From the NCBI GenBank assembly GCA_003647095.1, contig QMME01000067.1:1-13966 (forward strand): a DNA stretch of 13,966 bases, read 5' to 3'. Shown here piece after piece: positions 12,296-13,966 of the stretch; position 1 is the first letter of the stretch; every line of letters starts with the position of its first letter. Under the pieces are notes generated by a model. It worked only from the letters and a program-made list of their open reading frames with translations, had not been told where the DNA came from and did not search any database. Position numbers and translations under genes: made by a program. This DNA comes from Deltaproteobacteria bacterium. Its GTDB lineage: Bacteria; Myxococcota; B64-G9.

Positions 12296-13966
12296 TAGGG
12301 CCAGCCATTTTCCCACCCCGCCGGGGAGGCAGGCGATAACCAGCCCGGCCCGGGCCCGTTTCTGCAGCTCGGGACCCGCACCCATTGCCTGCTCCAGCAG
12401 CCGGCGGGCCCGGCCGGGCTGGCCGAGAGCCAGCCGGGCCCAGCCGGCCAGCAACGCCGCCCGGGCATCCGGCCGTCGAGCCAGCAACGGTTCGCTCCAC
12501 TTCAGCGACAGCCGGGGCCGGCCCAGCACCAGCCGGGCGGCGGCCAGGCGCAGGGAGGCGGCCGCGTCGCCGGCCGAGGCCCGCCGGCGCCAGGAGCGCA
12601 GCCTCCGGGCGGTCAGGCCGGTGAGGCGGGCCGCCAGCGGATCGGTGGGATCCAGGCGCTGGGCCACGGCCAGGAAATAGTCGGCCCGGGCGGACTTCCC
12701 GGCGACCCGGGCCCGGTTGCCGGCCAGCAGCCAGGGGCGCTGGGCTGCCCGCCGCCCCAGTACCGGCAGCAATCCGGCCGGTATTTCCTCCAGGGCCGGG
12801 GGCGGGGAGGGTGCCTGGAGCTCAAGGAACCGGTAGGCGGATTCGTCGCCTCCTTCCTCCAGCGGGGCCCAGTATTCCACCACCGGCCGGTCGTCGGAGT
12901 TGACCGGCAGCCCGGCGGCCAGGTGACGCAGGGCGGCATCGTCGAAGTGGCGCGACAGCGCCAGCCGGGCCGGGTCGGCCAGGCCCACCCGCTCGAGCTG
13001 CCGGCGTATCTGTTCGTTGGCCAGCAGGCGCCGGGCGGCGGCCAGGGATACCCGGCGGGGCCGGGCGCCTCCCACCAGGATTCCGAAGTGCAGCGGTGCC
13101 GAGTCGAACACCCACAGCGAGGTGGCGGGGAAGGCCGCGGTGAAGGCGCCCAGCACCGAACGCAGGGAGCGGAAGGGCTCCTGGCCGCGCAGGGGCACCC
13201 AGGCGGCCGCCAGCCCGCCGGCGGCCAGGCGGCTTCTGACCAGGGTGAAGAACTCCCTGGTGTACAGGGCGGCGTCGGAACGGTAGGCCAGGTCGGTGCA
13301 GTCGTTGACGATGATGTCGTAGCGTACCTCCGTCCCCAGCAGGTGGGTGCGGGCATCCTGCACGAGCAGCCGGTATCCCGGCGGTCCGCGCCCGGGCAGG
13401 CCCCCGTTGAGATGGGAAAACCAGCCGGCCGCCCCGAGCACGGCCTCGGAGATCTCCACGCAGTCGACCCGCAGTCCGGGATGGGCCAGGAGCGCCCGGC
13501 TGGTGGAGCCGGAGCCGAAGCCCACGGTGAGTACGCGCCGGGCCCGCGGGTGCAGCAACAGCGGCAGGTGAGCCAGGGTGTACTGGTCGGCCAGCATGGC
13601 CAGGTCATCGCCGGCCACGGCCACGGCATCGACGTACAGCCGCCGCAGCCCGCCGGGCAACTGCATCACCGCCACCGAGGCCTGACGCCCCTCGTGGTAG
13701 TAAAGTACCTGCCCCAGGTGACGCACCCAGCGGGGACCGGCGGCCTGCAGTCCCAGCCCGGCAGCAACTATCACCGCCAGGGCGGCAAGGCGCACCGGGC
13801 GCCGCTGCCGGCAGCCGGCCAGCGCCCCGGCCAGGGCCAGCAGCACGGCCTCCAGCACCAGGCTGGCGGAGAGCCCCAGGCCCGGCACCGCCAGCAGGGG
13901 AACCAGCAGGGCACCGGCGACGGCGCCGGCGGTGTTGGCGGCCAGCAGCCGGCCGGCCGCGGCGGC
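12275..13966 (-). CDS. Membrane protein with spermidine-synthase-like domain, partial
   Basis: The gene runs off the window's right edge: the frame is open to the last base, and residues before the first GTG (13888) read AANTAGAVAGALL, the NTxGAxxG helix typical of membrane proteins fused to spermidine-synthase-like domains. Visible are 563 residues: hydrophobic segments (about 13740-13966); a Rossmann methyltransferase-type domain (about 13140-13740) with VLTVGFGSGSTS (near 13500-13535), DCVEIS, and YDIIVNDCTD before a YTREFF motif; and an Ala/Leu/Arg-rich C-terminus (about 12280-12720) that looks TPR-like. Spermidine synthases have GGGDGG at the first loop; here it is GFGSGS, without the acidic residue, so aminopropyl transfer to putrescine is doubtful although SAM-type ligand binding may remain. 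It may share a transcript with grpE and dnaJ. The real substrate is unknown. Confidence 0.8.
   Translation of the reverse strand, partial: AAAAGRLLAANTAGAVAGALLVPLLAVPGLGLSASLVLEAVLLALAGALAGCRQRRPVRLAALAVIVAAGLGLQAAGPRWVRHLGQVLYYHEGRQASVAVMQLPGGLRRLYVDAVAVAGDDLAMLADQYTLAHLPLLLHPRARRVLTVGFGSGSTSRALLAHPGLRVDCVEISEAVLGAAGWFSHLNGGLPGRGPPGYRLLVQDARTHLLGTEVRYDIIVNDCTDLAYRSDAALYTREFFTLVRSRLAAGGLAAAWVPLRGQEPFRSLRSVLGAFTAAFPATSLWVFDSAPLHFGILVGGARPRRVSLAAARRLLANEQIRRQLERVGLADPARLALSRHFDDAALRHLAAGLPVNSDDRPVVEYWAPLEEGGDESAYRFLELQAPSPPPALEEIPAGLLPVLGRRAAQRPWLLAGNRARVAGKSARADYFLAVAQRLDPTDPLAARLTGLTARRLRSWRRRASAGDAAASLRLAAARLVLGRPRLSLKWSEPLLARRPDARAALLAGWARLALGQPGRARRLLEQAMGAGPELQKRARAGLVIACLPGGVGKWLALLTSAAL

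Overview
The window is GC-rich, densely packed bacterial chromosome with SD-led genes and GTG/TTG starts. Three features together point to a myxobacterial or deltaproteobacterial-type genome, probably an environmental lineage: a transmembrane Ser/Thr kinase with a PEGA domain, an FHA-sigma54 activator, and a surface protein with thrombospondin type 3 repeats. This placement is inferred from domain architecture only. No tRNA, rRNA, CRISPR array, transposase or phage gene was seen.

Layout. (a) Positions 1-1045: the 3' end of a secreted calcium-binding-repeat protein, overlapping by 4 nt a GAF-like protein. (b) Positions 1121-4938: a promoter with a nested inverted repeat, then a transmembrane Ser/Thr kinase and, 9 nt later, an FHA-AAA+-HTH sigma54 activator. 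(c) Positions 4947-7748: a second promoter, then an exported PEGA protein and two tandem related lipoproteins, with gaps of 3 and 2 nt. (d) Positions 7818-9042: a PilZ gene and queC, divergent from an AT-rich spacer holding a 10-bp-phased TACAT series. (e) Positions 9047-10480: a promoter and pyrB-pyrI, which encode the catalytic and regulatory chains of aspartate transcarbamoylase. (f) Positions 10493-13966, minus strand: dnaJ, grpE and, upstream of them, a membrane protein with a spermidine-synthase-like domain that runs off the window end.

How the genes may work together. Blocks (b) and (c) look like one envelope-signalling module. The kinase has an N-terminal catalytic domain, one membrane span and a C-terminal PEGA domain expected in the periplasm. 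Its partner has an FHA domain, which binds phosphothreonine, in front of a sigma54 AAA+ motor. The next operon supplies a periplasmic PEGA protein and two lipoproteins of unrecognised family. Blocks (d) to (f) are mostly housekeeping: queuosine precursor synthesis, pyrimidine synthesis and chaperones.

Five good candidate sigma70-type promoters share a -35 of the form TTG(A/C)NN, four of them TTGNNC, with spacers of 16-18 bp. Several gene starts were moved inward from the longest reading frame because a clear Shine-Dalgarno fixes them (GAF-like gene, queC, pyrB, grpE).
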